In this document: positions 43,822 through 52,377 of the stretch, in pieces | Layout of the letters: every line of letters starts with the position of its first letter | How positions within the stretch are numbered: the stretch's first letter is position 1 | NCBI GenBank assembly: GCA_021772025.1 | Contig: JAETNT010000018.1 | Span: forward strand, 1 to 64,000 | Length of the DNA: 64,000 nt | Direction: 5' to 3' | DNA from: Enterocloster bolteae | GTDB lineage: Bacteria > Bacillota > Clostridia > Lachnospirales > Lachnospiraceae | The notes under the pieces: generated by a model | What the model saw: the letters and a program-made list of their open reading frames with translations, nothing else | Told to the model about the DNA's origin: nothing | The model's database searches: none | Made by a program: the position numbers and the translations under genes

Positions 43822-44553
43822 ATGTATCAGTTAGAAAGCAGAATTCGTTACAGCGAGACAGATGAAGAAGGATTCCTTACAATGACCGGGATTATCAACT
43901 ATTTTCAGGACTGCAGTACTTTTCATTCTGAGGACTGCGGGGTGGGTGTGGACTTCTTAAGGAAGGAGCACCGGGCGTGGATGCTCTCCTCCTGGAGGAT
44001 TGCAGCAAAACGTTATCCCCGGCTGGGAGAGCAGGTTGAGGTAGTAACCTGGCCATATGATTTTAAGGGAATATACGGATACCGGAATTTTGCCATTTTA
44101 GACAGGGAAGGGAGCTATCTGGTAAAGGCTGACTCGGTTTGGTTTATGTGTAATACCGACACCCTGCTCCCGGTGAGAGTACGGGAACAGGATGTAAGCC
44201 CATATGGGACCCACGAACCCCGTCTTGATATGGAGGAGATGCCCAGAAAAATTGCGGTGCCGGCAGAGGCCGAAGAGGGAGCTCCTATTACAGTGGGCCG
44301 TTATCAGATTGACAGCAATCATCATGTGAATAATGCTCAATATATAGAAATGGCCAGACAGGCGGCAGGGGATGCAGGCCGTATTCGGGAGCTGAGGGCA
44401 GAGTATAAAAAAGCGGCAGTGCTCGGAGACGTGATTATCCCCAGAATTTCCGTCAAAGAAGGAAAAGAGACTATCGTTTCCCTGTCCAGCCGGGACGGTA
44501 AAACCTATGCCGTTGTATGGATGGACTGCGAGCCGCGGGAGTTAAAGAAATAG
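43822..44553 (+). CDS. Acyl-ACP thioesterase
   Basis: This 243-residue double hot-dog enzyme releases fatty acids from acyl carrier protein. YSETDEEGFLTMTGIINYFQD marks the first domain, and SNHHVNNAQYIEM is the second-domain catalytic Asn/His region of the FatA-like family. ATG 43822 is preferred over ATG 43792 because GAGG lies 6 bases upstream. It heads a probable four-gene run with the S1-domain protein and the methyltransferase. Confidence 0.9.
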   Translation: MYQLESRIRYSETDEEGFLTMTGIINYFQDCSTFHSEDCGVGVDFLRKEHRAWMLSSWRIAAKRYPRLGEQVEVVTWPYDFKGIYGYRNFAILDREGSYLVKADSVWFMCNTDTLLPVRVREQDVSPYGTHEPRLDMEEMPRKIAVPAEAEEGAPITVGRYQIDSNHHVNNAQYIEMARQAAGDAGRIRELRAEYKKAAVLGDVIIPRISVKEGKETIVSLSSRDGKTYAVVWMDCEPRELKK

Positions 44554-44575
44554 GGATTTTAGAAAGGCTGAATTT

Positions 44576-45442
44576 ATGATTGAATTAGGAAAGATTCAGG
44601 AGCTGGAGGTTGTCCGGATTAAAGAGTTTGGAGTTTACCTCAGTGAGGATTCTAAGGGCGGCGCCAGCGTCCTTTTGCCCAGGAAGCAGGTACCGGAGGG
44701 AACAGGTGTTGGCAATAAACTTACGGTCTTTATCTATAAGGACTCTGAGGATCGGTTGATTGCCACTACAGGGAGTCCTAAGCTTCAGGTTGGGGAAACT
44801 GCCGTACTGGAAGTAAAAGAGGTGTCCCGGATAGGAGCGTTTCTGGATATGGGACTGGAAAAAGATTTGCTCCTTCCGTTCCGGGAACAGAGCTATCCGG
44901 TGAGAAAAGGAGAGCTTTGTCTGGTTGCCCTCTACGTGGATAAGAGCGGCCGCTTGGCTGCTACCATGCGGGTATACGCGTATATGAGCAATCAGTCGCC
45001 TTATAAAAAAGATGACAGGGTAACCGGCAGGATTTACGAGATTAATGAGAATCTGGGAGCCTTTGTGGCGGTTGACAACCGCTATTACGGCTTGATTCCC
45101 AAAAAAGAGATGTTTCAGGAGCACCGGGAGGGCGATGAAGTAGAGGCCAGGGTCATCCGAGTGCGGGACGATGGTAAGTTGGATTTAAGTGTTCGGGAAA
45201 AGGCCTATGTACAGATGGAGACAGATGCAGTAAAAGTGATGCAGGTAATAGAAGAATTTGACGGAGTGCTTCCTTTTAACGATAAAGCCAGACCGGAGAC
45301 CATTCGCCGGGAGTTTAATATGAGCAAGAATGAGTTTAAGCGGGCAGTAGGAAGGCTGCTCAAAGAAGGAAAAATCCGTATTACGGACAAATCCATCCAA
45401 AAAGTGCAGGAGGATCATGGTGGACTCGATAGACTATTATAA
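44576..45442 (+). CDS. S1-domain RNA-binding protein, CvfB-like
   Basis: This 288-residue cytoplasmic protein of the CvfB family (conserved virulence regulator B) has S1-type RNA-binding folds in tandem (residues 1-65, 70-135, 140-210; KDDRVTGRIYEINENLGAFVAV is the clearest) and a C-terminal winged-helix (MSKNEFKRAVGRLLKEGKI). It probably binds RNA to adjust translation or stability. It overlaps the methyltransferase gene by 26 bases. Confidence 0.88.
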   Translation: MIELGKIQELEVVRIKEFGVYLSEDSKGGASVLLPRKQVPEGTGVGNKLTVFIYKDSEDRLIATTGSPKLQVGETAVLEVKEVSRIGAFLDMGLEKDLLLPFREQSYPVRKGELCLVALYVDKSGRLAATMRVYAYMSNQSPYKKDDRVTGRIYEINENLGAFVAVDNRYYGLIPKKEMFQEHREGDEVEARVIRVRDDGKLDLSVREKAYVQMETDAVKVMQVIEEFDGVLPFNDKARPETIRREFNMSKNEFKRAVGRLLKEGKIRITDKSIQKVQEDHGGLDRLL

Positions 45443-46004
45443 TAAATACGCGGTAAAGTTTTTTGAAGATACGGTAGATCAGGATATGAGCCCAATCATC
45501 GGGAAGTTTTTGGCAAAGATGGAGGAGGGGGCAACCATATTGGATATGGGCTGCGGCTCCGGCCGGGACAGCCTGTATATGTATGAGCTGGGGTATGATG
45601 TGACGGCTTTGGATGCTTCAGTGGAGATGTGCCGTCTGGCAGAGGTACATACAGGCCTTGAGATTCTCCAGATGAAGTATGAAGATATGGAGTTCGATGA
45701 TGTATTTGACGGAATTTGGGCCTGCGGCGCCATGATTCATATTCCAAAAGATGAGATGCCGGCTATCTTAAAGAAAACAGCCGCCGCCTTAAAAGAGCAG
45801 GGAATCCTATATCTTTCCGTCCGCCAGGGGAATTTTGAAGGCTTTCGGGGGGAGCGGTATTTCAGCGATTATACAGATACGGAGATCAAAGACTTGTTAG
45901 AGGATACCGGAAAGTTTACCGTTGAAAAGCTGTGGGTTACTGCTGACGTGCGGTCCAGCCACCCGGATACACGGTGGATTAATGTATTAGCAAGAAAAAA
46001 ATAG
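45417..46004 (+). CDS. Class I SAM-dependent methyltransferase
   Basis: This 195-residue protein has the SAM-binding motif ILDMGCGSGRDSLYM, an acidic residue at the end of strand 2 (VTALDASVEM) and FDGIWACGAMIHIP as motif IV. The substrate cannot be named. CAGGAGG lies 3 bases before the ATG, inside the preceding gene, so translation is coupled. Confidence 0.88.
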   Translation: MVDSIDYYNKYAVKFFEDTVDQDMSPIIGKFLAKMEEGATILDMGCGSGRDSLYMYELGYDVTALDASVEMCRLAEVHTGLEILQMKYEDMEFDDVFDGIWACGAMIHIPKDEMPAILKKTAAALKEQGILYLSVRQGNFEGFRGERYFSDYTDTEIKDLLEDTGKFTVEKLWVTADVRSSHPDTRWINVLARKK

Positions 46005-46014
46005 GGATACTAAC

Positions 46015-46041
46015 AAGGGGAACGAAAGCTCGTTCCCCTTT
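46015..46041 (+). terminator. Terminator after the methyltransferase
   Basis: AAGGGGAACGA pairs perfectly with TCGTTCCCCTT around an AAGC loop; the T run is only three bases long. Confidence 0.7.
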
Positions 46042-46075
46042 CTGCTGCAATTGCCTGTAGAAAGGAAGGAGTTTT

Positions 46076-46930
46076 ATGAGCATTTTTCATAGCAGCAACC
46101 GTCCGGCTTGGGCAGACTACCTTTTGATGACGGTGGGAGCGCTGATTATTGCCGTTTCGGTCAAAAATATTTTTGATCCGGCCAATATGGTGATTGGAGG
46201 CGCATCAGGACTTGCTATTATCATCAAGGCCAAATTCGGGGTGCCCTTGTGGCTGACCAATACCCTCTTTAATATTCCCCTGTTTTTGGGAGCTTTTAAG
46301 ATAAAAGGCTGGAAATTCATAAAACGGACCGTGTTTGCCACAGTAGCTCTGTCTATATGGCTGTATGTGATACCCAGTATCCCATTTGCGGCTGATGATT
46401 TACTTTTGGTGGCCCTTTACGGGGGCCTGGTGTGCGGGGCGGGTACCGGTCTGGTGCTGCTGGCAGTGGCCACTACCGGAGGTACGGATACTCTGGCGGC
46501 TCTGCTTCAGCCTTTGGCGCCTCATTATTCTATTGCTCAGATTATGCTGGTGCTGGACTCTCTTATTGTTTTAGCCGGACTTTCTACTTTCGGCCTTAAT
46601 TTGGCTTTATATGCTATGATTGCCATCTTCGTATTGACCAAAGTTTCCGATGGCATCATTGAAGGATTAAAGTTTTCCAAGTCCATTTATATCATTTCCG
46701 ATCACGCGGAGGCCATTGCTCAGGCTATTATGACAGAACTTTCAAGAGGCGTTACCGGACTTTCCGTCAAAGGAATGTACTCCGGAGAAACCCGTCAAAT
46801 GCTGTATTGTGTGGTTTCTAAGAAGGAAATCACCCAAATAAAGGAAATTGTAGCCGGATTAGACCGGAAAGCTTTCGTCATTGTGGAGGATGCCAGAGAG
46901 GTTTTAGGAGAAGGATTTATTGAATATTGA
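46076..46930 (+). CDS. YitT-family membrane protein
   Basis: This 284-residue protein has five to six N-terminal membrane helices (DUF161: NPANMVIGGASGLAII-like) and a cytoplasmic C-terminal DUF2179 domain (SRGVTGLSVKGMYSGE; LYCVVSKKEI). The family is widespread in Firmicutes and its function is not settled. AGGAAGGAG precedes the ATG. The following 224 bases (46931-47154) hold no gene; I see AT-rich sequence there but no confident promoter for the next gene. Confidence 0.9.
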   Translation: MSIFHSSNRPAWADYLLMTVGALIIAVSVKNIFDPANMVIGGASGLAIIIKAKFGVPLWLTNTLFNIPLFLGAFKIKGWKFIKRTVFATVALSIWLYVIPSIPFAADDLLLVALYGGLVCGAGTGLVLLAVATTGGTDTLAALLQPLAPHYSIAQIMLVLDSLIVLAGLSTFGLNLALYAMIAIFVLTKVSDGIIEGLKFSKSIYIISDHAEAIAQAIMTELSRGVTGLSVKGMYSGETRQMLYCVVSKKEITQIKEIVAGLDRKAFVIVEDAREVLGEGFIEY

Positions 46931-47154
46931 TAGCAGGTAAAGGATTGCACAAAATAATATTAATCTTTTGGACACTTTTTCCTCTGCGCTGGAATGGGTG
47001 TACAAATTAGCCAAATAAAAAATTGGATTTTTAGTGATTTAAAGAATAGTAAAAGTCTCGGAATTCAGGTATGATTATACCATCACTTAAGGCGTTCCAG
47101 AAGTGGGGAGGAGACGTCTAACCAAACACCTGTTAAAAGTAGGAGGATATTGTA

Positions 47155-48267
47155 ATGGCTAGTTTAACTTTAAAGAACGTAACAAAGAAGTACCCCAATG
47201 GTTTCGTTGCGGTTAATGATTTCAACCTGGAAATTGCTGATCAGGAGTTTATTATTTTTGTAGGTCCGTCCGGCTGCGGTAAATCCACTACCCTTCGTAT
47301 GATCGCCGGCTTGGAAGATATTTCTTCCGGCGAGTTCTACATTGACGGTAAGCTGATGAATGACGTTGAGCCTAAGGACAGAGATATCGCAATGGTATTC
47401 CAGAACTATGCTCTGTATCCTCATATGTCTGTATATGATAATATGGCGTTTGGTCTGAAGTTAAGGAAGACCCCCAAGGATCAGATTGATAAGCTGGTAC
47501 ATGAGGCAGCAAGAATTTTGGATCTGGAGCACTTGTTAGATCGTAAGCCCAAGGCTTTGTCCGGTGGTCAGAGACAGCGTGTTGCAATGGGCCGTGCAAT
47601 TGTTCGTAGTCCCAAGGTATTCCTGATGGACGAGCCGCTGTCCAACTTGGATGCAAAACTGAGAGGCCAGATGCGTATTGAGATCTCCAAGCTGCATCAG
47701 AGACTGCAGGCAACCATTATCTACGTTACCCATGACCAGACCGAGGCTATGACCTTAGGTACCAGAATCGTTGTAATGAAGGACGGCGTTATTCAGCAGG
47801 TAGATTCTCCCCAGAATCTGTACGACAAGCCCTGCAATAAGTTCGTTGCCGGTTTCATTGGCGCTCCTCAGATGAACCTGCTTGACGCAGCTGTTGGCAA
47901 GTCCGGTGATGACGTTACTTTAACTTTCGGTGGCAACACCATCGCTCTTCCGGCTGACAAGGCTAAGAAATTAGAGAGTGCAGGCTATGTTGGAAAGACT
48001 GTTACCTTAGGTATTCGTCCCGAGGATTTACATGATGATGAGGCTGCTTTAGCCAATAATGCTAAGAGCGTTATCGAGGCAACCATCCGTGTATATGAGA
48101 TGTTAGGCGCTGAGGTTTATTTATACTTTGATATTGACGAAACCAGCTGCACTGCCAGAGTAAATCCGCGTACCAGTGCAAGACCTGGCGATACCGTAAA
48201 ACTAGCTCTGGATATGACTAAGGCTCATGTATTCGATAAAGAGACCGAGAAGGTTATCTTGAACTAA
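47155..48267 (+). CDS. Shared sugar-ABC ATPase (MsmX/UgpC type)
   Basis: This 370-residue ATPase energises carbohydrate ABC importers. Walker A is VGPSGCGKST, the signature LSGGQRQR, Walker B LMDEPLSNLDAKL, and the C-terminal TOBE/OB domain (GIRPEDLHDD) is present. No permease or binding protein lies nearby, so it probably serves several importers, as MsmX does in Bacillus. Codon use is strikingly biased (CGT, GGT, AAG, CTG), as in highly expressed genes and unlike its neighbours. AGGAGG lies before the ATG and two terminators follow. Confidence 0.93.
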   Translation: MASLTLKNVTKKYPNGFVAVNDFNLEIADQEFIIFVGPSGCGKSTTLRMIAGLEDISSGEFYIDGKLMNDVEPKDRDIAMVFQNYALYPHMSVYDNMAFGLKLRKTPKDQIDKLVHEAARILDLEHLLDRKPKALSGGQRQRVAMGRAIVRSPKVFLMDEPLSNLDAKLRGQMRIEISKLHQRLQATIIYVTHDQTEAMTLGTRIVVMKDGVIQQVDSPQNLYDKPCNKFVAGFIGAPQMNLLDAAVGKSGDDVTLTFGGNTIALPADKAKKLESAGYVGKTVTLGIRPEDLHDDEAALANNAKSVIEATIRVYEMLGAEVYLYFDIDETSCTARVNPRTSARPGDTVKLALDMTKAHVFDKETEKVILN

Positions 48268-48280
48268 AATTTACAGAGTA

Positions 48281-48327
48281 AATCCGGCGAAATGCGCTGC
48301 TGGCGTGTTTTGCCGGATATTTTTTTA
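48281..48327 (+). terminator. Terminator after the msmX-like gene
   Basis: ATCCGGC and GCCGGAT form the outer stem, followed by ATTTTTTT. The 3' arm (GTTTTGCCGGATAT) is almost the same as sequence after the NSS gene at about 39731-39744. Confidence 0.8.
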
Positions 48328-48330
48328 ATG

Positions 48331-48369
48331 AAAAAAAGCAGGCGGGCAGACAACTCGCTTGCTTTTTTT
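48331..48369. terminator. Second, bidirectional-looking terminator
   Basis: AAAAAAAGCA pairs with TGCTTTTTTT, with GCG/CGC inside the stem. The gene is thus followed by two terminators in series, which isolates it from the pucR-ftsEX operon. Confidence 0.75.
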
Positions 48370-48434
48370 GCACAATTGCTTTAGAATATAGATCATGGAT
48401 ACATGTGTAAATTTGACCAAAAGGAGAGAGGGCC

Positions 48435-49523
48435 ATGATTTCAAATCAGATATTACAGACGACGATTGAAGGATTAAAAGGAATTACCAGAATTGATTTA
48501 TGTATTTGCGATATTGAAGGAAAGGTATTGGCGTCTACATTTTCTGATGCGGAGGAATATGAAACTTCCATATTGGCTTTTGTAGATTCTCCGGCAGACA
48601 GTCAGGTCATTCAGGGATACCAGTTCTTTAAGGTATTTGATGAACACCAGCTGGAGTATATTCTGCTGGCAAAGGGCGGAAGTGACGACGTATACATGGT
48701 GGGCAAGCTGGCAGCTTTCCAGATTCAGAATCTGCTGGTTGCTTATAAGGAACGGTTTGATAAGGATAACTTTATTAAAAACCTGCTTTTGGACAATCTG
48801 TTGCTGGTAGACATCTACAACCGCGCTAAAAAGCTGCACATTGAGACCAATGTAAAGAGGGTAGTATTCTTAATCGAAACCAAAAATGAAAAGGATATCA
48901 ACGCTCTGGAAACAGTGAGAAGCCTATTTGCTACCAAGACCAAGGACTTTATTACAGCTGTAGATGAGAAAAATATCATCTTGGTAAAAGAAGTAAGGTC
49001 AGGGGAAGGGTATGAGGATCTGGAGAAGACTGCCAATACCCTTTTGGATATGCTGAATACAGAAGCTATGACTAAGGTTCACGTGTCCTTCGGCACCATT
49101 GTAAACGAGATTAAAGAAGTATCCCGCTCCTATAAGGAAGCTAAGATGGCCCTGGATGTGGGAAAGATTTTCTACAGCAATAAAAATGTGGTGGCTTACA
49201 GCAATTTGGGTATCGGCCGTTTGATTTATCAGCTTCCATTACCTTTGTGCCGTATGTTTATTAAAGAGATTTTCGACGGAAAGTCTCCGGACGAGTTTGA
49301 TGAAGAGACTCTGGCCACCATCAATAAGTTCTTTGAGAACAGCTTGAACGTATCCGAGACCTCCAGACAGCTTTATATTCACCGGAATACTTTGGTTTAC
49401 CGTCTGGACAAGCTTCAGAAGAGTACGGGATTGGATCTGCGGGTATTTGAGGATGCTATTACTTTTAAGATAGCTCTTATGGTTGTAAAGTACATGAAGT
49501 ACATGGAGAGCTTGGATTACTGA
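48435..49523 (+). CDS. PucR/CdaR-type transcriptional regulator
   Basis: This 362-residue regulator has a C-terminal helix-turn-helix of the PucR/CdaR type (FFENSLNVSETSRQLYIHRNTLVYRLDKLQ) and a GGDEF-related middle domain (KVHVSFGTIVNEIKEVSRSYKEAKMALDVG). The N-terminal sensing domain is not recognised. Its stop codon overlaps the ftsE start (TGATG), so the two are translationally coupled. The pairing with cell-division genes is notable. The ligand is unknown. Confidence 0.88.
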   Translation: MISNQILQTTIEGLKGITRIDLCICDIEGKVLASTFSDAEEYETSILAFVDSPADSQVIQGYQFFKVFDEHQLEYILLAKGGSDDVYMVGKLAAFQIQNLLVAYKERFDKDNFIKNLLLDNLLLVDIYNRAKKLHIETNVKRVVFLIETKNEKDINALETVRSLFATKTKDFITAVDEKNIILVKEVRSGEGYEDLEKTANTLLDMLNTEAMTKVHVSFGTIVNEIKEVSRSYKEAKMALDVGKIFYSNKNVVAYSNLGIGRLIYQLPLPLCRMFIKEIFDGKSPDEFDEETLATINKFFENSLNVSETSRQLYIHRNTLVYRLDKLQKSTGLDLRVFEDAITFKIALMVVKYMKYMESLDY

Positions 49524-50206
49524 TGATTGAGATTATTGATGTCAGCAAGAATTATAATACGGGAACGAAGGCTTTAAAAAATATTAATCTCACTATTGAG
49601 GACGGAGAGTTTGTATTTATTGTAGGGCGCAGCGGTTCCGGCAAGTCTACGCTGATAAAGCTGTTGCTTAAGGAACTGGAGCCGACTTCCGGCAGCATTA
49701 TTGTTAACAATATGGATCTTGGCAGGATACCCAAGCGGCATGTTCCGAAATACCGCAGGACATTAGGCGTGGTCTTTCAGGATTTCAGACTCCTGAAGGA
49801 CCGCTCTGTTTTTGAAAATGTGGCCTTTGCCCAACGGGTTATCGGCGTGCCGGCCAGACGGATTCGGGAGTCTGTTCCGGCTATGCTTCGGATGGTGGGG
49901 TTGTCCTCCAAATATAAATCCAACCCCCAGCAGCTTTCCGGAGGAGAACAGCAAAGAGTGGCCATTGCCAGAGCATTGATTAACCGTCCGGAGGTACTTC
50001 TGGCAGATGAGCCTACCGGCAATCTGGACAGTTATAATACAGTAGAGATTATGAAGCTTTTGGAGAAGATAAACCGTAGAGGTACGACAGTAATTGTGGT
50101 TACCCACAGCCATGAAATAGTGGAGATGATGGGAAAACGGGTTATCACTATGGATAAAGGCATGATTATAGGAGATACGGCAGCAGAGGAAGAATGGTAT
50201 GATTAG
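49523..50206 (+). CDS. ftsE: Cell-division ATPase FtsE
   Basis: This 227-residue ABC ATPase works with FtsX at the division site to switch on peptidoglycan hydrolases. Walker A is GRSGSGKST, the signature LSGGEQQR, Walker [13 protein letters not shown] and the H-loop VTHSHE. It overlaps ftsX by 8 bases. Confidence 0.95.
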   Translation: MIEIIDVSKNYNTGTKALKNINLTIEDGEFVFIVGRSGSGKSTLIKLLLKELEPTSGSIIVNNMDLGRIPKRHVPKYRRTLGVVFQDFRLLKDRSVFENVAFAQRVIGVPARRIRESVPAMLRMVGLSSKYKSNPQQLSGGEQQRVAIARALINRPEVLLADEPTGNLDSYNTVEIMKLLEKINRRGTTVIVVTHSHEIVEMMGKRVITMDKGMIIGDTAAEEEWYD

Positions 50207-51104
50207 TTCATTTGGCTACAGTCTAAAACAGGGCTTTAAAAATATCGGAAAGAATATGATGTTTTCTCTGGCCTCCATTGCCACTATAGCTGCCTGCATT
50301 TTTCTTTTCTGCCTGTTTTATGCCATTGTGGGGAATGTGCGCCACAGCACTATGGCGGCAGAGACCACAGTAGGGATTACCGTATTTTTTGATAAAGGGC
50401 TGGACGAAACTCGAATCCAGGCTATAGGACAGGAAATAAGAGCCAGAGAAGGCGTGGACAGTATTCGTTATACTTCTCCTGAAGAAGCCTGGGAGACTTT
50501 TCAGGTAGAATATTTTGGGGAAATGAAAGAATTGGCGGCCGGTTTTGCCGATGATAATCCTTTGGCAAACTCTGCCTCCTATGAGATTTTTCTTACGGAT
50601 ATCAGCAACCAGGAGAGCTTTGTGGCTGATTTAAGCTCTATGGAAGGCGTGCGTAAGGTAAATTATTCCTACTCGGCGGTGGCGGCTCTGGAAAATTTGG
50701 ACAAAATTGTAAGCCTTTTATCTGCGGCGATTATCGGTGTGCTGCTGGCAGTGGCAATATTTTTAATCAGCAACACCATTTCTGTGGCAGCGGCTTTCCG
50801 CAGACAGGAAAATCAAATTATGCGGCTTATCGGCGCAACCAATTGGATGATTCGGGCGCCTTTCTTGGTAGAAGGGATTATCATAGGCCTTATTGGGGCA
50901 ATTTTGCCTTTGGCCGGAATTTTTGTACTGTATCAGAGAGCAGTAGAATACATGAAAGAGCATTATACGATTATGACAGGAATATTCAGTCCCATGCCTA
51001 TTGACACCATGTTTCCGTCTATGGTGGCAGTGGCCTTGTCATTGGGAGTAGGGATCGGATTTTTTGCCAGTTTTTTTACCATAAGGAAGCATTTAAAGAT
51101 ATAA
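50199..51104 (+). CDS. ftsX: Cell-division protein FtsX
   Basis: This 301-residue membrane partner of FtsE has one N-terminal helix, an extracellular domain (about residues 60-165) and three C-terminal helices, the last near GVGIGFFASFF. RLIGATNWMIRAPFLVEG is the conserved FtsX coupling region. It is followed by an M23 hydrolase gene, the expected extracellular target of the extracellular loop. Confidence 0.95.
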   Translation: MISSFGYSLKQGFKNIGKNMMFSLASIATIAACIFLFCLFYAIVGNVRHSTMAAETTVGITVFFDKGLDETRIQAIGQEIRAREGVDSIRYTSPEEAWETFQVEYFGEMKELAAGFADDNPLANSASYEIFLTDISNQESFVADLSSMEGVRKVNYSYSAVAALENLDKIVSLLSAAIIGVLLAVAIFLISNTISVAAAFRRQENQIMRLIGATNWMIRAPFLVEGIIIGLIGAILPLAGIFVLYQRAVEYMKEHYTIMTGIFSPMPIDTMFPSMVAVALSLGVGIGFFASFFTIRKHLKI

Positions 51105-51117
51105 TTGAGGGCACTAT

Positions 51118-52329
51118 ATGAAAAAGAACGCAAAGGCAGGCCGGGGATTCCTGGCCTGCGTTTTGGCTATAAGTCTGGCGCTTCCCGGTACGGCGGCCGG
51201 GGTGACAAATCAGGACGTGAAGGAAGCAAAGGATGCGGCGGCTTCTATTGAGGATGAAAAGAAAAAGGCGGAGCAGACCCTAGCCGGGTTGGAGAGCTTG
51301 AAGGCGGATACGGCAGCTTATGTTCGGGAATTGGATGCCAGCTTAGAAAAATTGGGCAATGAGATTTCCGATCTTGAGATTCAAATTACAGATAAGGAGG
51401 GGGAGATTATAATTGCCCAGGAGGATTTGGAGGCGGCTAAGGAGAAGGAAAAGAAGCAGTATGAGGCGATGAAGCTGAGAATCCAGTATATGTACGAAAA
51501 AGGAGATACCAATTATATCGACATGCTGATTGAGGCAAAGAGCTTTTCGGAAATGCTCAATAAAGCAGAGTACATTAATCAGATTTCCCAATATGACAGG
51601 AATCAGCTGGATGCCTATGTGGAAATTAAAAATCAGATCGCAGATAAGGAAGCGGTTTTAGAGCAGGAACACCAGGTCCTTATGGGGATGAAAGAGGAAG
51701 CTCAGGCAAAACATGATTCGGTGGAAACCCTTCTGTCCAGCAAGCAGAAGGAGCTTCAGAATTATGAAAATAAAATTGCTTCGGCCCAGAATCAAATCAG
51801 TGAGTATGAGAAAGATTTGGCGGCTCAGGAAGCAAAAATTAAGCAGATTGAGGAGGAGATCCGAAGGCAGGAAGAGGAGGCCAGAAAAAGAGCCGAGGCG
51901 GAAGGACAGAGGTATAAGACCATCAGCCTTGGGGATATTAACTTTATATGGCCATGCCCTTCCAGCAGCCGGGTAACCTCTGAATTTGGCAGCCGAAGCT
52001 CTCCCACAGAAGGGGCCTCGACTAACCATAAGGGAATGGACATCGGCGCTTCCACTGGAAGCAGCATTGTAGCGGCGGCTTCCGGTACGGTAACCATCTC
52101 TACTTACAGCGCTTCAGCAGGAAATTATGTTATGATCAGCCATGGCGGAGGGGTTTCCACCGTATATATGCACTGTTCTTCCCTTCTGGTAAACGTAGGG
52201 GACAAGGTAAGTGCGGGAGACGTGATTGCTAAAGTGGGATCTACCGGGTATTCTACGGGACCGCATCTTCATTTTGAGATTCGCAGCGGGGGGACTTATG
52301 TAAATCCCAGACAGTATGTAAGCCCTTAA
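51118..52329 (+). CDS. M23 peptidoglycan hydrolase with coiled coil
   Basis: This 403-residue secreted protein has a signal peptide (FLACVLAISLALPGTAAG), a long coiled coil (about 30-265) like EnvC/PcsB-type FtsX partners, and a C-terminal LytM domain. The zinc ligands are all present (HKGMDIG and HLHFE), so it should be an active endopeptidase rather than a mere activator like EnvC. It lies 13 bases after ftsX. Expected role: cleaving peptidoglycan cross-links at the septum under FtsEX control. Confidence 0.93.
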   Translation: MKKNAKAGRGFLACVLAISLALPGTAAGVTNQDVKEAKDAAASIEDEKKKAEQTLAGLESLKADTAAYVRELDASLEKLGNEISDLEIQITDKEGEIIIAQEDLEAAKEKEKKQYEAMKLRIQYMYEKGDTNYIDMLIEAKSFSEMLNKAEYINQISQYDRNQLDAYVEIKNQIADKEAVLEQEHQVLMGMKEEAQAKHDSVETLLSSKQKELQNYENKIASAQNQISEYEKDLAAQEAKIKQIEEEIRRQEEEARKRAEAEGQRYKTISLGDINFIWPCPSSSRVTSEFGSRSSPTEGASTNHKGMDIGASTGSSIVAAASGTVTISTYSASAGNYVMISHGGGVSTVYMHCSSLLVNVGDKVSAGDVIAKVGSTGYSTGPHLHFEIRSGGTYVNPRQYVSP

Positions 52330-52377
52330 GGGAGCTACAGGCAGTATCAAAAGACAGAGATAGGAGAAAATAGAGAA

